Positions 1 to 6,248 are shown, numbered from the stretch's first letter. The stretch: DNA of 6,360 nt from Candidatus Zixiibacteriota bacterium (GCA_003641345.1 QNAD01000123.1:1-6360); one strand, 5' to 3'. Made by a program: numbers and translations. The notes: generated by a model from the sequence alone, not told the origin.

Positions 1-161
1 AAACATAAAATCGGGATATAAGCCATGATAGCCGCCATACGTCCTTCTTCTGTCGAAAACCCTTCTCCCTTTCCCTCGGATTCCTTTAAATTATCATTTA
101 GTGGTGGAATATCTCCAGAAGAAGTCTCTGTATTTTCATTTTCAAAAAAAGAATCAGTCAT
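1..161 (-). CDS. N-terminal fragment of a small membrane protein, possibly DUF4870/Tic20-like
   Basis: An open frame starts at ATG 161-159 and runs off the window edge after 53 codons with no stop. The Shine-Dalgarno sequence AGGGAGA lies about 7 nt before the ATG. The first 40 or so residues are polar and acidic (rich in Glu, Asn, Ser and Gly) and look disordered and cytosolic. The sequence then reads STEEGRMAAIMAYIPILC, which looks like the start of a first membrane helix. A charged tail followed by a 'xxMAxxAYIP' helix resembles the DUF4870/Tic20-like group of small multi-helix membrane proteins. This is an impression from 53 residues only, and the function is unknown. The gene begins 18 nt after the GH57 stop codon, so it is probably the next gene of the same operon. 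The existence of the gene is fairly certain; the family is a guess. Confidence 0.6.
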   Translation of the reverse strand, partial: MTDSFFENENTETSSGDIPPLNDNLKESEGKGEGFSTEEGRMAAIMAYIPILC

Positions 162-179
162 TATATATTCTCCCTGAAT

Positions 180-2303
180 TTATAAGGGCCAAAATAGTTC
201 TTGATTTAAGCCGGGCAAAACAACTTTTATAGGTTTTGTCGATGGCATTTTTTCAAGTTTATTATCTCCATCTGTTAAAATCATATTAAAAGAAAACTCG
301 CCTCTTCCATTCTCCAAGATAAAACTTCTCTTAACAGCTAATTCAATAATTTCATCAAAAGCAAAGTTGAAATCATCGTTCTCTACCCCAAGCTTATTCA
401 AATACAACTCTATGTTATGTTCGTTGCTTCCATCAGTATAAAAACTAATTTTCAACTTCGGCTCTTTTAAATATCCTAACTCTTTTTTATCTATAAAGTC
501 AAGCCGAATATAGAAATTCATTTTATCAAAACCAAAATAGATTGCATTAGCATATCGGTCAACCCGATGCATCGAACTTCCTACTTTTTTAGTATCAAAG
601 ATACCAGCTCCAGCCCATTCATAAAAATGAGTGATAGCACCATCGATTGACGGCGTTATGAAAGAATCTGGATATTGAGTTTCATATGTTGATTCACTTT
701 GATTGATTGGTGATAATAATTCAGAAGGAATGTCCAAGTTTAATAGCTTATAAACAGCTATCAGATGTTTCCTGAATATTTGGTCAAATTCCGAATTATG
801 GTCACCTCGGTGTTCATCACCATACCACCAGCACCAATCCGAACCTTCGGCAATATAAATTTGATGCCACGCTTTTTCCAGTTTGGATTTATCATAATCA
901 GTATTTTGATTTTGAAATTCAACTAACTTATCACGAGTACTTTTGAGTAAATCCCAAGCCAGATTATCTTCTTGATGTCCAATCCAAATTTTGAAATTAT
1001 GATTAATCCATGAACCCGCAAAAATAGATTTTAATTTTTCCGGTTGACAAATTTGAGATGCTTCTGTCATTGTAACAGTTTCAATCTCATCATCATCATT
1101 TAATTTTGAATATAAAGCATCAAGGAAATCTTGTCCATCACTAGGGAAATATTCCCAACAATTCTCACCATCTAAAATTACCGAGAGAACTGCATTATCC
1201 AAATTATCAATATTATTACTTCTAACTCTTTTTATGTTTTCAATAAAATCATTAACCGCTCGGTCAGCATCCCACCCTGAATAAACAAAACCTATTTTAT
1301 CAGAAAGAACATGATCTCTAAAAAACAACTTTAGTCCTGAGCCGTATTCATATACTCTCTGTAGGGAATTTCTATTAATTGGTTGCTCGCCTTTTTTTAA
1401 TGAATTGAACAGTATTTCTTCATCGGTTGCAATCCATTTAATCCCAGAATCAAGAAGTAGCTCAGCTACTTCTTCTGAGATAGAACCTTCCGAAGGCCAC
1501 ATACCTACTAATTTTGAACCAAACATTTTCTCGAATTTTGCTATAGACATTTCAATCTGAGTTCTGGCATCCTCAGGATGAATAAACTTTTGATCTGGCA
1601 AGGTTATATTAGGCATAGCTTCTTTAGCAATATCGGTATTACATAAAAGAGGTAAAATCGGGTGATAATATGGAGTAAATGAAATATCTATCTTTCCTAA
1701 TTGATATAAATCTCTAAAAGTTTTTTCAATTTTTCCAATTATTTTTATCTGCCATTCGAGTAAATTATATTTATCTTCTTCAGTAAAATGTCTTTCTTTG
1801 TACAAAAGTTTTTTTACCGGTTCTTCATTATGAAATACCGGATCAATCCAACAAAGATTTGACCAAACCTGAAGATCTCTTATCTCCTGAGATGAAAATA
1901 ACGCTGGTAAAATCTTATTTTTTCCGTTTTTTGATTTTCGATAAATATCTTTATATCTTGGATATGGCTCTATCATTGTAGTTGGATTAGCAGAGAAAAA
2001 GGTCTCTAATATTGCAATTTTTTGAGACTCACTTATATTTTCTGGATTTAAGCGAGATAACTCCAGATGCGGATCGGTTCCACCATTTAAATATAAATCC
2101 AACTGATCTAAAAGTGACGGTACAAGATTAAATGTTGTTTTTATCTTCTCATAGCGAGTAGCCAACAGAGGCATATCAAGATAATCTTTAGTGGCATGCA
2201 ATCTTACCCAAGGCATCACCATTTTATCAGAATTAGGCTCTTGATAATTTGGTTGATGCAGATGCCAGAGTATGGCAAGTTTGATAGGTTTTTTAACAGA
2301 CAA
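180..2303 (-). CDS. glycoside hydrolase family 57 protein (alpha-amylase / amylopullulanase-like)
   Basis: This 707-residue GH57 enzyme is expected to hydrolyse or transfer alpha-1,4 (possibly alpha-1,6) glucan bonds with retention of configuration. The family's conserved regions are visible in order: HQP at residues 16-18; TPYYHPILPLL at 210-220; GMWPSEGS around 267-274, with Glu272 the likely nucleophile; ILDGENCWEYF at 376-386, with Asp378 the likely acid/base; then the helical region with SWINHNFKIWIG (431-442) and SDWCWWYGDEH (488-498). Residues from about 550 to the end (DGAITHFYEWAGAG, then MHR near 578-580) form the beta-rich C-terminal domain seen in many GH57 proteins. There is no signal peptide, because HQP begins only 15 residues in, so it should act in the cytoplasm on glycogen or maltodextrin. 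The start is TTG: no ATG or GTG lies between the upstream in-frame stop (2348-2346) and HQP, and a good ribosome site precedes TTG. It sits 23 nt after the TPR gene. The GH57 assignment is firm; exact specificity cannot be read. Confidence 0.93.
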   Translation of the reverse strand: MSVKKPIKLAILWHLHQPNYQEPNSDKMVMPWVRLHATKDYLDMPLLATRYEKIKTTFNLVPSLLDQLDLYLNGGTDPHLELSRLNPENISESQKIAILETFFSANPTTMIEPYPRYKDIYRKSKNGKNKILPALFSSQEIRDLQVWSNLCWIDPVFHNEEPVKKLLYKERHFTEEDKYNLLEWQIKIIGKIEKTFRDLYQLGKIDISFTPYYHPILPLLCNTDIAKEAMPNITLPDQKFIHPEDARTQIEMSIAKFEKMFGSKLVGMWPSEGSISEEVAELLLDSGIKWIATDEEILFNSLKKGEQPINRNSLQRVYEYGSGLKLFFRDHVLSDKIGFVYSGWDADRAVNDFIENIKRVRSNNIDNLDNAVLSVILDGENCWEYFPSDGQDFLDALYSKLNDDDEIETVTMTEASQICQPEKLKSIFAGSWINHNFKIWIGHQEDNLAWDLLKSTRDKLVEFQNQNTDYDKSKLEKAWHQIYIAEGSDWCWWYGDEHRGDHNSEFDQIFRKHLIAVYKLLNLDIPSELLSPINQSESTYETQYPDSFITPSIDGAITHFYEWAGAGIFDTKKVGSSMHRVDRYANAIYFGFDKMNFYIRLDFIDKKELGYLKEPKLKISFYTDGSNEHNIELYLNKLGVENDDFNFAFDEIIELAVKRSFILENGRGEFSFNMILTDGDNKLEKMPSTKPIKVVLPGLNQELFWPL

Positions 2304-2311
2304 AAGTTTAG

Positions 2312-2321
2312 CCCCTACCTC
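2312..2321 (-). promoter_or_regulatory. ribosome binding site that supports the TTG start of the GH57 gene
   Basis: Read on the minus strand this is GAGGTAGGGG, containing two purine-rich cores. AGGGG (2316-2312) ends 8 nt before the TTG at 2303-2301, which is ideal spacing. The site lies in the 23-nt gap between the TPR stop and GH57. Because no ATG or GTG is available in frame, it settles the unusual start codon. Confidence 0.7.
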
Positions 2322-2326
2322 AGGAC

Positions 2327-3001
2327 TTATTTCAATCCTTTTTCTCTATAAGCGATCAGAGCCTTATTCAGAAGATCTGTACCAGGGAATTTATCTTCTA
2401 TACGATTTAAAATCTCTTTAGCTTTTTCATTGTCTCCAAATTGCATAAAATTCATTAATGCTCGGTTAAGATAATCGCCACTTAAAGGACTTTCAGGATA
2501 TTCATCATAAGCCGCCACAAATTTTTCAGCTGCTTGTTCAAACTGCCCCTGATTTTCTAAAATGGTTCCAAGTCCAGCCAAGGAAGATATTCGGTGAAGC
2601 TTATCTTCTTTATATTTAGCTAAATAAGATTCAAAATATGTTGTTGCTTCTACATAGTTTCTTGATTCCAAATTTAATTTCCCAAGCATAAAAGTAGCCT
2701 TACCCGCAAAATCACTGTCACCAAAATCATCAAGTATCTGGGAGAAACTCAATTTTGCAACCTGAATATTTCCACTTCTATATTCTGATGTAGCTCGGGC
2801 AAACTGTGTTGAAGCTTCAAGTGACTTTTCTTGTAATGAATTTGTGTAATAAACAATACTGGAAACAATCAAAATGAGAATTGCCAATCCAATTACAATA
2901 AACTGCCAATTATCAGTTGCGTACTGTTTACCATTCAGCATAAATGCTGTGAATTTATCTTCTTTTATCTGTCGTTTGGATAATTTAACTTTGTTATTCA
3001 T
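2327..3001 (-). CDS. single-pass membrane protein with TPR repeats
   Basis: This 224-residue protein has a basic cytosolic N-terminus (residues 1-30), one clear transmembrane helix (about 33-52, FIVIGLAILILIVSSIVYY) and a soluble C-terminal part made of helical pairs typical of tetratricopeptide repeats. Repeat-like units lie near 64-92, 99-130, 141-169 and 176-206, with the usual small/large pattern, for example AGLGTILENQGQFEQAAEKF and the preceding YVEATTYF. The layout (positive N-terminus, one helix, periplasmic TPRs) resembles the YfgM / TPR_21-type and other envelope scaffold proteins, which bind partners rather than catalyse. The start is ATG with AGAGGA 6 nt upstream. It lies downstream of the outer-membrane protein gene beyond a hairpin, and 23 nt upstream of GH57, with which it is probably co-transcribed. 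The partner is unknown. The TPR and membrane call is good; any named role would be speculation. Confidence 0.85.
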   Translation of the reverse strand: MNNKVKLSKRQIKEDKFTAFMLNGKQYATDNWQFIVIGLAILILIVSSIVYYTNSLQEKSLEASTQFARATSEYRSGNIQVAKLSFSQILDDFGDSDFAGKATFMLGKLNLESRNYVEATTYFESYLAKYKEDKLHRISSLAGLGTILENQGQFEQAAEKFVAAYDEYPESPLSGDYLNRALMNFMQFGDNEKAKEILNRIEDKFPGTDLLNKALIAYREKGLK

Positions 3002-3042
3002 TTAAAATCCTCTAAAAATACCTCTTTTACTTATTTATATCG

Positions 3043-3090
3043 GTAAGAAAGCCGGTAAAGTTAATTTATTAACCCTACCGGCTATCTTAC
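3043..3090 (-). terminator. long hairpin after the outer-membrane protein gene (terminator or 3'-end stabiliser)
   Basis: The minus-strand RNA folds into a 22-step stem with a UAAA loop: GUAAGA/UCUUAC, one U.U mismatch, AGCCGGUA/UACCGGCU, two G.U wobbles (GG/UU), and GUUAA/UUAAC. It begins 21 nt after the outer-membrane protein stop codon and ends 41 nt before the TPR start. No run of U follows it (the next bases are CGATATAAATAAG with a leading C), so it is not a textbook intrinsic terminator. It may instead block 3' exonucleases, reduce read-through into the TPR-GH57 operon, or be a processing site. The hairpin is directly visible; its function is inferred. Confidence 0.6.
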
Positions 3091-3111
3091 ATAAATCTAC
3101 ATAATCACCTG

Positions 3112-4605
3112 TTAAAAATAACCTGTAAATGAAACATTTAACTGATGATTTCTATACCAATAATCACCTGAAATATAATTAATTTCTGGAGCATCTAATG
3201 AAAAATCCCTACTGTAAAAAGTATAGGAAACATCAAGGAGAATTTGGCTCCAATGGATTCCAGTTCCAAGTGAATATTTATACGCTACTGAAGTTTCTGT
3301 ATTAGTTAAAGATTCTACCGAAGATCCCGGAACAGGAACATATCCAAATCCTGCACGTACCGGAACCTGTCCGTATTTGGTATCAAAGACATATTCACCA
3401 CCAAGACGCAAAGTTACTATATTGTTCCATTTAAAGGTATAAATCGGAAACTCAGAGCCATACCTATTTACCATTGCATAAAGTTCTGATGGGTCATATT
3501 CAGTGAAATATTCTGTGTTATCTCCAGAAGGTTCGATTTGTAATGAGTCGCGAATTTTTATAGTTGCATTACTATAAGGTCTGTACTCAGCATCAAAAGC
3601 AAGCAAGAAATTCTCATTCACCTTATAACCAAAACCAAATCCAACCATTATTGGTAGTTCATATTTGGTTAAATGTGCATTAATTTTGGGTGATAATATT
3701 TTTATAGTATCTTGAACTAAATTCCCCTCGACAGTAGTACTTGTCATGAGCGTTGAATCAGCTGTAATTTTAAGAGTTAACGGAGTGCGAACAACAAATC
3801 CGGCAAAATATTTTTCACCAGTATATTTAAAACCAATATTAAAATTCATCCCACCATATTTTAATGAATCTATAGCTCTGGTAGTTGATTCGTGTAAAGC
3901 AATCTGGTTAAAACTTGCCCCTGATATAACACTATCAATAGATTCAACTCTATTAGCGTCAAGTATTAAAGAACCAGTATATATATTAGCAACAATACCC
4001 ATTGATATATTATTGTAAATTCTTGTTCCGTATCCAATACTAATGGTGTACATACCACCCTTCATCCAAGCATCATAATCAGTATCAACGAAATTATTCT
4101 CTTTTACATTTTCCAAATCTGGACGTGAAGATCCAAAAGCAGACCAAGGGATATGATAATTCAAAGACTCACTGGAATATTCATCATAAGTTCTGAAATA
4201 GCTAAAAGTTCCTACAAATTTATGACCTTTTAACCTGAAGGGAGAGACAAAAACTAATTCTGAAAGGTTCGAAAGCGAGCCGGAATGCTCAATACCTTTA
4301 CTATAAGTTGATGAATACAGGTCAGCTTCCAAGATTGAGGTTCCAGTTGGAATTAGTGAACTATATCCAAAACCTATTTGAGGAGAATCGTGAACATATA
4401 AGCCTGCCGGATTCCAACTACCGCCATTAATATCATCGGATATTGCAAGATATGCATTTCCCATACCTTTTGCTCTGGCACCTGACCCAACAAAATCTAA
4501 GTTTAAATTCAAAAATCCAGACTGTAAATTAATACCCGCCTGTCCAAAAGCTTGAACAGCAAAAATTAACAAAATTAAAGTTACTTTTAAAAAGGACATT
4601 CTCAT
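3112..4605 (-). CDS. outer-membrane beta-barrel protein, PorV/UPF0164-FadL (OMPP1) type
   Basis: This is a 497-residue secreted barrel protein. Residues 1-21 form a signal peptide (MRMSFLK basic start, hydrophobic VTLILLIFAVQ core, cleavage probable after AFG, before QAG). Residues about 42-69 carry GARAKGMGNAYLAISDD and then GGSWNPAGL, the N-terminal signature shared by PorV/UPF0164 and FadL/OMPP1/TodX barrels. The rest alternates polar and hydrophobic residues, with strands such as LPIMVGFGFGYKV and LRLGGEYVF, and the protein ends in an aromatic residue (SFTGYF), as needed for insertion by the BAM machinery. FadL relatives move hydrophobic compounds across the outer membrane; PorV works with type IX secretion. 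Neither role can be assigned here, and at 497 residues it is longer than typical PorV (about 390-400). The frame extends two codons upstream to a TTG at 4611, but GAGGAG touches that TTG and sits 6 nt before the ATG at 4605, so the ATG is chosen. A strong promoter lies upstream. Confidence 0.88.
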   Translation of the reverse strand: MRMSFLKVTLILLIFAVQAFGQAGINLQSGFLNLNLDFVGSGARAKGMGNAYLAISDDINGGSWNPAGLYVHDSPQIGFGYSSLIPTGTSILEADLYSSTYSKGIEHSGSLSNLSELVFVSPFRLKGHKFVGTFSYFRTYDEYSSESLNYHIPWSAFGSSRPDLENVKENNFVDTDYDAWMKGGMYTISIGYGTRIYNNISMGIVANIYTGSLILDANRVESIDSVISGASFNQIALHESTTRAIDSLKYGGMNFNIGFKYTGEKYFAGFVVRTPLTLKITADSTLMTSTTVEGNLVQDTIKILSPKINAHLTKYELPIMVGFGFGYKVNENFLLAFDAEYRPYSNATIKIRDSLQIEPSGDNTEYFTEYDPSELYAMVNRYGSEFPIYTFKWNNIVTLRLGGEYVFDTKYGQVPVRAGFGYVPVPGSSVESLTNTETSVAYKYSLGTGIHWSQILLDVSYTFYSRDFSLDAPEINYISGDYWYRNHQLNVSFTGYF

Positions 4606-4611
4606 TCCCAA

Positions 4612-4617
4612 CTCCTC
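4612..4617 (-). promoter_or_regulatory. ribosome binding site fixing the start of the outer-membrane protein gene
   Basis: GAGGAG on the minus strand lies 6 nt before ATG 4605-4603 and directly abuts the alternative TTG at 4611-4609. A second ATG (4599-4597) is 12 nt away. The spacing selects the first ATG. A small stem, CAACA/TGTTG (4617-4634), ends at this site and could slightly affect its accessibility. Confidence 0.7.
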
Positions 4618-4675
4618 AACATATTATATTGTTGCACATCTTCTGTAAGACGTATCACTCTCAAAATAATCAAAA

Positions 4676-4704
4676 AATATATATCCCAAAGTAAGTGATG
4701 TCAA
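4676..4704 (-). promoter_or_regulatory. near-consensus sigma-70-type promoter for the outer-membrane protein gene
   Basis: The minus strand reads TTGACA (4704-4699), a 17-nt spacer, then TATATT (4681-4676). This is a perfect -35 box and a 5-of-6 -10 box at optimal spacing. The predicted transcript start is near 4669, leaving a leader of about 64 nt before ATG 4605. It lies in the 175-nt gap between tRNA-Arg and the outer-membrane protein gene, the longest gene-free stretch in the window. Apart from short AT-rich inverted repeats I see nothing else in that gap, and the leader is too short for most known riboswitches. Confidence 0.7.
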
Positions 4705-4786
4705 ACGATTTCATAGGAACTTTCATGATATTTTAATAAAATTAAGCTTAGAAATATCGAAAAACAAGCTATTAAGCAAATTTTAA

Positions 4787-4860
4787 TACCCCCGGCAGGA
4801 ATCGAACCTGCGACCTGCGGTTTAGGAAACCGACGCTCTATCCTACTGAGCTACGGGGGC
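4787..4860 (-). tRNA. tRNA-Arg (anticodon CCU)
   Basis: The 74-nt minus-strand sequence folds as a cloverleaf: acceptor GCCCCCG/CGGGGGT (G1.U72 wobble), D stem GCTC/GAGC, anticodon loop TTCCTAA with anticodon CCT (reads AGG, Arg), T arm GCAGG-TTCGATT-CCTGC, and discriminator A73. The top pair of the anticodon stem is T27/C43, a mismatch; the other four pairs are normal. The 3' CCA is not encoded (TTAAAA follows), so CCA must be added by a nucleotidyltransferase. It lies 44 nt after apt and may be processed from that transcript, since no convincing separate promoter is visible. Confidence 0.93.
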
Positions 4861-4901
4861 AATATTTTAGCAAAAATACAATTACTTTATATTAAAATAT
4901 T
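4861..4901. repeat. AT-rich inverted repeat between apt and tRNA-Arg
   Basis: AATATTTTA (4861-4869) and TAAAATATT (4893-4901) are perfect 9-bp inverted arms with a 23-nt spacer. The left arm touches the mature 5' end of tRNA-Arg, and the right arm lies 3 nt beyond the apt stop codon. All pairs are A-T, so the RNA hairpin would be weak, and there is no U tract. It could be a tRNA leader structure, a protein-binding site, or chance in AT-rich DNA. Confidence 0.35.
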
Positions 4902-4904
4902 AGA

Positions 4905-5429
4905 TTATTCACTATCATAAGATATAAGATAATTTATGTCATAATTTTTAAGTATCTTCCTCCAAGGTAAAAAAGAAAGTTCTATCACAGCTGACACACC
5001 AACTACTTCACCGCCAACACGTTCGACCAAATTACAGGCGGCTTTAATAGTTCCTCCAGTGGCAATCAAATCATCAACAATCACAACTTTTTCACCACTC
5101 TTAACAGCGTCAACATGCATTTCCAAGGTATCAGTACCATACTCCAGTGAGTATTCTTCGGATATTTTTTCCGATGGCAATTTACCAGGTTTTCTAATTG
5201 TAATCAACCCTAAATTAAGCCTATCTGCCATTGCTCCCCCAAAAACAAATCCTCGGGATTCTATGGCTACTATTTTCTCAGCATTTTTACTTTTTGCAAA
5301 TTCAGTCATTTTATCTATTGTTTTATTATATCCTACTTCATGCTGTATCAAAGTTGTAATATCATAAAAATTTATCCCTTTTTTGGGGAAATCAGGGACT
5401 GACCTGACATACTGCTCTAATTTGTCCAT
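4905..5429 (-). CDS. apt: adenine phosphoribosyltransferase
   Basis: Apt makes AMP from adenine and PRPP in the cytosol, the purine-salvage route for free adenine. The 174-residue length matches the family (about 170-180). The N-terminus LEQYVRSVPDFPKKGINFYDIT (residues 4-25) is the typical Apt start. ESRGF at 57-61, the RKPGKLP segment at 79-85 (substrate-side flexible loop, with Glu104 in the following strand) and the PRPP-binding loop VVIVDDLIATGGT at 115-127 are all present, so the enzyme should be active. The start is ATG 5429-5427; the purine-rich stretch GAGAAAGG ends only about 3 nt before it, a short spacing that may mean coupling to the acylphosphatase gene 15 nt upstream. The next element downstream is tRNA-Arg. 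The assignment is firm. Confidence 0.96.
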   Translation of the reverse strand: MDKLEQYVRSVPDFPKKGINFYDITTLIQHEVGYNKTIDKMTEFAKSKNAEKIVAIESRGFVFGGAMADRLNLGLITIRKPGKLPSEKISEEYSLEYGTDTLEMHVDAVKSGEKVVIVDDLIATGGTIKAACNLVERVGGEVVGVSAVIELSFLPWRKILKNYDINYLISYDSE

Positions 5430-5444
5430 AAGCCTTTCTCTTTT

Positions 5445-5723
5445 TTAAAATCTAACCTCAAATCCATTAAATTCATTTTTATATTCCCCCCATTTTATAT
5501 CAATTTTTGTAACATTGGCAGACGATGGTCCAATTTTCAATTCTTCCAATATAATTTCAATATTATTTCTTTTTCCTTCTACCACAAGCTCAACTGTACT
5601 ATCAGAGCAATTCTTAACCCATCCAGTTAATCCAATTGCCAATGCTGAACGATTGCAATAATATCGATACCCAACTCCCTGTACCAAGCCGTAACACTTA
5701 ATTGTTGCTCGACAATAACTCAA
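5445..5723 (-). CDS. acylphosphatase
   Basis: This small cytosolic enzyme (92 residues, the usual family size) hydrolyses the carboxyl-phosphate bond of acyl phosphates such as 1,3-bisphosphoglycerate or acetyl phosphate. The signature YGLVQGVGYRYY (residues 11-22) supplies the phosphate-binding loop with catalytic Arg20, and GWVKN (34-38) supplies catalytic Asn38. The C-terminus GFEVRF is the expected final beta strand. The start is TTG (5723-5721): the frame is open back to a TGA at 5765, but no ATG or GTG lies between there and the active-site loop. A later start would remove the first beta strand. The TTG overlaps the TGA stop of the SLOG gene (TTGA, 4 nt shared) and only a weak GGTG precedes it, so translation is probably coupled to that gene. 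An upstream ATT start is possible but less likely. Confidence 0.93.
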   Translation of the reverse strand: MSYCRATIKCYGLVQGVGYRYYCNRSALAIGLTGWVKNCSDSTVELVVEGKRNNIEIILEELKIGPSSANVTKIDIKWGEYKNEFNGFEVRF

Positions 5724-6190
5724 GAAACAGCACCGATTAATTTCATAATCGCCTGAACAGCCTCAACCGGATTTTGATTTTGTATGATTTGTTCATCGAA
5801 ACTCCATGAAGATACAGAGATTATAGGTTTATTCATATGTAACGCAAAGGCTATTTCAGTCAAAGTTCCATACTTACCGGGTAAAGCGACCAAAGCATCA
5901 GCTGTATTCACAATAATAACATTTCTGGCTTTCCCCATTCCTGTTGGAATAACAATATCAATATATTTATTAGCATTTGATTTCTCCGCCGAAGGAAGAA
6001 CGCCGATGGTAATACCGGAATTTTCTTTAGCTCCTTTTGCCGCCGCTTCCATAACTCCGCCCATACCACCGCAAACCATTATACCGCCGTTTTCAGCTAT
6101 AGTTTTCCCCACCAGATAGGCATCATTCTTGATGTCATCTGTACATTCACTAGCACCAATGACACCTATTATTGGCAATCTATTACACAT
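5720..6190 (-). CDS. SLOG/LOG-like Rossmann-fold protein (TIGR00725 type)
   Basis: This 156-residue protein belongs to the LOG/SLOG superfamily (lysine-decarboxylase-like in old annotation), which binds nucleotides or nucleotide-derived ligands. Visible landmarks are an N-terminal strand IIGVIGAS (7-14), the glycine-rich CGGMGGVMEAAAKGA (40-54), GMGKARN (84-90) and LPGKYGTLTE (103-112). Classical LOG enzymes, which release cytokinin base from its ribotide, carry PGGxGTxxE; here the second glycine is lysine (PGK), while GT and Glu112 are kept. The TIGR00725 subgroup has no firmly established reaction that I can name, so no substrate is given. The start is ATG 6190-6188 with AAAGGA 6 nt upstream. 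Its stop overlaps the acylphosphatase start, and apt follows that gene. Family assignment is good; function is unknown. Confidence 0.87.
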   Translation of the reverse strand: MCNRLPIIGVIGASECTDDIKNDAYLVGKTIAENGGIMVCGGMGGVMEAAAKGAKENSGITIGVLPSAEKSNANKYIDIVIPTGMGKARNVIIVNTADALVALPGKYGTLTEIAFALHMNKPIISVSSWSFDEQIIQNQNPVEAVQAIMKLIGAVS

Positions 6191-6219
6191 AATAAATCCT
6201 TTAATAATTCTTATTTGTA

Positions 6220-6248
6220 TTGATAATCTTTGATGGACTTTAAAACAA
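6220..6248 (-). promoter_or_regulatory. weak candidate promoter for the SLOG-acylphosphatase-apt operon
   Basis: On the minus strand TTGTTT (6248-6243) and TATCAA (6225-6220) are separated by 17 nt. The match to consensus is partial (3 of 6 and 4 of 6). The predicted start would be near 6213, giving a leader of about 22 nt. The operon could equally be read from the tRNA-Pro transcript. Confidence 0.25.

Noticed and set aside
3746..4018. Plus-strand open frame of 90 codons inside the outer-membrane protein gene
   Set aside because: It lies fully opposite a well-supported coding sequence, has no recognisable motif and no ribosome site; it is a shadow of the barrel gene.
4606..4611. TTG start at 4611 adding two codons to the outer-membrane protein
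   Set aside because: The Shine-Dalgarno GAGGAG touches this TTG, leaving no spacing, while the ATG at 4605 has a 6-nt spacing and still gives a normal signal peptide.
4612..4675. Riboswitch in the outer-membrane protein leader
   Set aside because: The leader is about 64 nt and holds only two 4-5-bp stems; no conserved riboswitch core is recognisable.
4741..4786. Terminator after tRNA-Arg (GCTTAATAGC followed by TTGTTTTT)
   Set aside because: Only three base pairs can form in the candidate stem, too weak for an intrinsic terminator despite the T-rich stretch.
4864..4869. TAAAAT as a -10 box for tRNA-Arg
   Set aside because: It lies only 3 nt from the mature tRNA 5' end, too close for transcription to begin upstream of the tRNA, and no matching -35 box is found.
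5059..5367. Plus-strand open frame of 102 codons opposite apt
   Set aside because: It is antisense to the conserved apt coding region, including the PRPP-binding loop, and the protein is low-complexity Ser/Ile/Leu with no family resemblance.
5784..6119. Plus-strand open frame of 111 codons opposite the SLOG gene
   Set aside because: Its hydrophobic Pro/Ala-rich protein is the complement of the glycine-rich Rossmann motifs; no independent evidence of coding.
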